Below the pieces are notes generated by a model that was given only the letters and a program-made list of their open reading frames with translations, did not search any database and was not told where the DNA came from. DNA of 64,000 nucleotides. It comes from Rugalucina vietnamica. Its lineage: Eukaryota; Mollusca; Bivalvia; Lucinida; Lucinidae. Below, in pieces: positions 60,079 through 64,000 of this stretch. Each line of letters starts with the position of its first letter. Positions within the stretch are counted from its first letter, which is position 1. The DNA lies in contig OZ024882.1 of NCBI GenBank assembly GCA_964017185.1, positions 40,521,988 through 40,585,987 of the forward strand. The letters are read 5' to 3'. Both the position numbers and the translations under genes were made by a program.

Positions 60079-60254
60079 GTTCCTACGTTTAGACATTTGT
60101 TTTCTTTTATAGCATAGATTATGTTGAATTGGGCGCAGATAGAAACTCCCTTCAAATGGCTAAATATATTGTTTAAATGTAGAAATGATCGAATTGCCGA
60201 TTTAAAATTATACAATACTGACAAATGATACAGCTGAATCGTATTTTAATATAT

Positions 60255-60720
60255 GAGCCTCTGTGCGAGAAAACAAACTATTTGGGTTGCGACCAGGCCC
60301 CGAGGTTATAAAACTTTTTTCATGCTCAACTCAGCTGAGCTTGAAATTTCTCCTGCTGATAAATGTTAAAATGCCAACAATTGTTGGCATTTTAACATTT
60401 ATCAGCAGGAGAAATTACCAGTTTTTGAGGGTTGAACCTGAATTTTCCACTAATTTTGACTATTTTAGCATTGATGAGCAGTTGAAACTTCATGCTCAGC
60501 TGAGCTGAGCTTGAAAAAAGTTTTATAACCTCGGGGCCAGGTCCGACATAAACCGAGCTGTACAGTCATAGAAGATTGTAAGAGGCTGAAATTTTTGGAT
60601 TTAGGAAGTAGAGGAATGCAGCGAAAACAAAGGCGCTGATCAGCTTCGCAGCTACTGCGAAGCTGATCTGCGCCTTTGTTTTCGCCTATGCAGATTGTTG
60701 GTTTTCTTATGCAAAGGTTC
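60255..60720. repeat. GAGCCGC palindromic family, copy 9, split by a nested MITE
   Basis: Outer parts 60255-60297 and 60537-60720 together form one family member (GAGCCTCTGTGCGAGAAAAC ... GGTTTTCTTATGCAAAGGTT). The insert 60298-60536 falls in the family word CAGGTCCGAC. Confidence 0.85.
60298..60536. repeat. Nested palindromic MITE with CCAGG target duplication
   Basis: Ends CCCCGAGGTTATAAAACTTT and AAAGTTTTATAACCTCGGGG are perfect inverted repeats. An inner stem (TGATAAATGTTAAAATGCCA and complement around CAATTG) fills the left half. CCAGG flanks both sides. It is younger than its host repeat. Confidence 0.9.
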
Positions 60721-60882
60721 ATATGCAACATGAGCAAGAGAAATTTATGACAACTGAAACAACAAAAGTTCAAATCACACAAAACGCTAGCAGTGTTTTT
60801 GTCATAAATGCTACGAATCTCCAGTTTGTTAGTTGCAACGTTCTTATACAAAACACATTTAGGGATGTGACTGTTGCTAATA

Positions 60883-63398
60883 TTACGTGTTAGAATGACA
60901 TTTTCCACGGGAATGTCCCTTTCTTGGATTTCCACATGTTTTGCACTTGGGCAAAGAAGTTCTTTTGGCAGTAGGTTTGAAATTATGAAACGCCCCTGAT
61001 TTATATGTCTGTCCCTCCTTGTGCCGAAACCCATCTATTTTACGCTTACGTCTCTGCCTTTTCATCTTGCGTTTTGCTTTCACATCTTCCTTCTCCTCTT
61101 TCCTTGATTTATAGACTCGACGTTTGTCCATTATTTGAAACTGTTTTTCCATATTCTTTGTATAGTTAATTCCACATGCACTGTAGACAGTTTTTGACAT
61201 TTTAGTGATTCCACTGTTAAATTTTAAAATGCCAAGGCGTATACCGACTTCAACCTCTGGTTTTGAGTGAAACTGGTCCTTTGGTACAAAACGCCATACC
61301 GTGTTGTGCAGGCTTTCGTTTTGGTTTTGAGTTAGGCACTTGGAGCAGCCTTGCAACAGCTTTTCACTTGACAAAGCATCGAACACTGGTTTGATAGCTT
61401 CTACAACAGCCGGTGCTAAAGGATTTGATACTGGCGTATAGGTGTTTTCTCCTGTTGCTAGGTCAATTTGCCATTTACACCAGCTATCCTTTCCTTTCGG
61501 GCATAGGGAGTGGTCAGCTTTCTCTGAATAGTGCAACAATATTGCCATAGTTTCAGAAGACATCCTTTCCACATCACCCTTATTGTTTCGAATAGCTTGT
61601 CCATACCAAACTTGGAATGAGTCCACCATTGCTAATGTTAGCCTTCCAGGACCAGTAAGAGGTTTTCCGTCTGAAAGCTTCTGGCCTACAAATAAATATT
61701 TCTAATAATTAGACATCCTGGATATTCATGCAGATTGTTGGTTTTCTGGTGCGGAGGCTCATTATACATGTACCTGTATTTTGACATTTAGGACCAATCG
61801 AAATAGGCAGGTCAAAGAAGGTGAAAGGCAACTGAATGAAATACAAATGTACAGCAAAAGTATTCTCATTTTCGCCCCACCTACCGATTGATTCGTCTCG
61901 ATATGAGTGAAAAAGCTTGAAAGGGGCGTATGACTGAATAAAAAAAGTATTCTCTGTTGCATTTAAACACGATTAGTAGATATTTTGTTATAATATAAGC
62001 TGTGGCACCTGACTAGTCTTTCGATTCTTTGATGTGTAGAAGGTCAAAACCGTTTTACATTACTTTTTGGATATTGTATATTACAAATTTACTTTTACAA
62101 AAATTGGATGAAACACTAACATCTGAACAATCCAGTGTTTCAAGTATTTTAAACAAAACATGTCAAACTATGTTTGACCAATCATAACCTTTAGCAATTT
62201 GCCAAAATATTTATATTATTTCATGTATTTTGCAAAATGTTTCATCTAAATTTAAATAGGCAGATGAAAGCTTTTGAAAATTTGTGAATGATTTACCTTT
62301 TGATTTATTGATAAGGTTTCGCAATCGTGTCCCCATCCTTTTTTGAATGTGCCCTATACACTCCTCTTTTTCAATATGGAAATCATCCCCATACGGCTTG
62401 TCTTTTAGCACTCTTTTATACGCCTTACTGTCTCCATCACCAATAAAGGGATTGTAGCGCAGTTTGTATTTGGCAATAGATCTACCATATAATACAGAAG
62501 CACCTTCGGTCTCCATGTTTTGTGAACTTCCCTCGTAATTCATGCTACACTGTGGCTCATGGTTCACAAACCATTGCAGGTATTCAGGAGATGTCTTGTC
62601 ATCCCAAGTCTCACAGTCAGGGCACACAGAGCACATATAATGATAGTCTAAAACTTCACCTGTGTCCACAGATATTACGGAAACAAATCCATGTCTCGAA
62701 GAAACACCTCTGTTTAGCCATGAGCCATCAATTGTAACCCCACATTCAATGATTCCTTCGTTGTCTGCTTCACCATTTTCTATTTTTATCTTACGAATTT
62801 TCTCAGCTGAAAGGGATAGTTCCTGGTCAATTACTGGCGTGGTCAAACTTTCAATACTTTTGTTGTGAGCACCATAGTGTTTTGGGGATATAGGGGCTGG
62901 CAGATCAAGTGCGGCGCATAATTTTGCCGCCCCCTCACGGCCTTTACCCAGTGTTCGCATGCCCAAAACAAGTGCCCTATTGATTTCGTATATTTTGCCC
63001 CCAGAACATGTCTTTGACGTCTGCATGTCTGTCTGAACTGAACAATTTGGATTATCACATTTCCAAATAAGGGTACTGCAAATTCCATTTTGCTTTAAGT
63101 CATCACTTTGTACTTGCATTTGTCCTGATTTGCACATTCTACAGCAGGCTGTGTCTTTAAGATGATTGTTTAGTAAATCAATATCTATCATTATCCTTCC
63201 AGCTGAAATATTTTCATTGACAATTTCAGAAAGTTTGATCTTTTTGGACGAAGTTGTTTCTGGGAATTTTATCTCAGCTTCAGATTTATTTGAGGTGTAC
63301 TGATCCTGTGCATACCATGATCCTTTCAGTGATTCTTTCAATAATGTCTTACTTGTTTCGCACATCGGCACCCCTTTTCGCTTTCGTTTTGGCATCAT
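60883..63398 (-). CDS. Mutator-like transposase, two exons, apparently intact
   Basis: Exon 1 63398-62297 and exon 2 61685-60883 splice in phase (donor GTAAAT, acceptor TTTGTAG) to 634 residues. A basic N-terminus (MMPKRKRKG) and a Cys-rich zone with CCRMCKSG and CDNPNC precede the catalytic region. CGVTIDGSW carries the first Asp (about 224), FIGDGDSKAYK the second (321 or 323), ECIGHIQKRMGTRLRNL follows, and TQNQNESLHN carries the Glu (about 491). A very basic stretch and a CKTCGNPRKGHSRGKC zinc-knuckle-like end close the protein. This layout is that of animal Mutator-like transposases known as multi-copy genes in molluscs and arthropods. I chose the first ATG; a TTG-led extension is not needed. 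No stop or frameshift is seen. It is either a live element or a domesticated copy; terminal inverted repeats were not identified. Confidence 0.85.
61686..62296. other. Intron of the Mutator-like gene with repeat fragments
   Basis: It holds a GAGCCGC-family terminus at 61725-61761 (GCAGATTGTTGGTTTTCTGG, GGAGGCTCA) and a SINE tail at 61875-61945 (CCTACCGATTGATTCGTCTC). Confidence 0.6.
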
Positions 63399-63850
63399 GA
63401 AAATCAACAAATTTGACTTTACTTAGATTTTCTTTTCATTTTGAAGTTCTTAAACATACTTTAAATGCATTTTTCATGTCACAATACAATTATAATCACC
63501 ATCATAACAAAAAATACACAAAAAAATCCTTCTCACTACTGAAAATAGAAAGTATCCATAAACCACTCTAACTTTGCTTATGCTTCATGTACTATATTGC
63601 AAGCTACAATAAAATGATATTCTAATAGATCTAAGCTACATATGTCTTATATCATAATTACATACAGACCTCTTTGACCATCTCTATGATAATACCAGGA
63701 TTGGTTTATAACATGGTCAGCAGTATAACTGCTAAATTGGTGGACAATGGTTTTCTGATCAATATATGAAGGGCAAACAAGCCAAAAGATGCATATAAGA
63801 TTCATTGTCAGTTATCAACCTCAAAGGAAGCCTTTTTGCATATCATAATT
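63399..63850. other. 5' flank of the Mutator-like gene
   Basis: AT-rich, with no TATA consensus close to the ATG and no inverted terminus matching the 3' side recognised by eye. Confidence 0.45.
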
Positions 63851-64000
63851 GAGCCGCGCCACGAGAAAACCGATCTTCGGGGTCTTGGACCAAGTCCGAC
63901 ACAAACCGGCCTATACAGCTACAGGACATGGTTAGAAGCTTGAAATTTCGGATCTAGGAAGAAGAGAAATTGTTCTATCCGTGTAGCGAAAACAAAGACG
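63851..64000. repeat. GAGCCGC palindromic family, copy 10 (cut by window edge)
   Basis: GAGCCGCGCCACGAGAAAAC, GTCCGACACAAACCGGCC and ATCCGTGTAGCGAAAACAAA. The right half lies outside the window. Confidence 0.85.

Overview
The window is animal nuclear DNA, most likely from a bivalve mollusc. Small exons with GT/AG introns, AATAAA signals, tRNA-derived SINEs, many palindromic MITE-like elements, THAP/DDE and Mutator-type transposase genes and an LTR retrotransposon all fit. The bivalve assignment is an inference from overall repeat style and was not tested by any search.

The backbone is a tandem, same-strand cluster of phospholipid scramblase (PLSCR) genes. Gene A enters from the left edge with its last five coding exons (4-2585). 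Gene B runs from 14367 to 31762 in nine recognisable coding exons and lacks only its start-codon exon. Gene C starts at 37138 and shows seven coding exons up to 56637; its last two exons (end of the calcium loop, membrane helix and tail) were not found in the remaining 7.4 kb. Exon phases match across the three genes, so they arose by duplication. Between B and C, on the minus strand and convergent with B, lies an intronless-CDS sulfotransferase of the heparan sulfate 3-O-sulfotransferase type (32470-33609).

The introns and spacers hold most of the novelty. Intron 1 of gene B (12 kb) carries a bordered repeat interrupted by a 8.6 kb Ty3/Gypsy-like LTR retrotransposon with apparently identical 1,499 bp LTRs and a broken interior. 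Intron 2 of gene C (16.3 kb) contains, antisense, a three-exon THAP/DDE_Tnp_4 transposase-type gene that is damaged and truncated. That gene's own 9.3 kb intron holds a SINE, two MITEs or TIR elements (one with a PHD-finger exon), CGTACGAT-rich foldback units and a 2 kb array dense in perfect AGGTCAAAGGTCA (DR1) nuclear-receptor-type sites.

After gene C come the last three exons and poly(A) signal of an unrecognised plus-strand gene (58035-59821), then a two-exon, apparently intact Mutator-like transposase gene on the minus strand (60883-63398). At least twelve copies or fragments of one palindromic family (ends GAGCCGC and GCGGCTC) are scattered from 9 kb to the right edge.

Exon borders were read by eye from splice consensus, phase and paralogue comparison. 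Family names rest on recognised motifs, with no database search.
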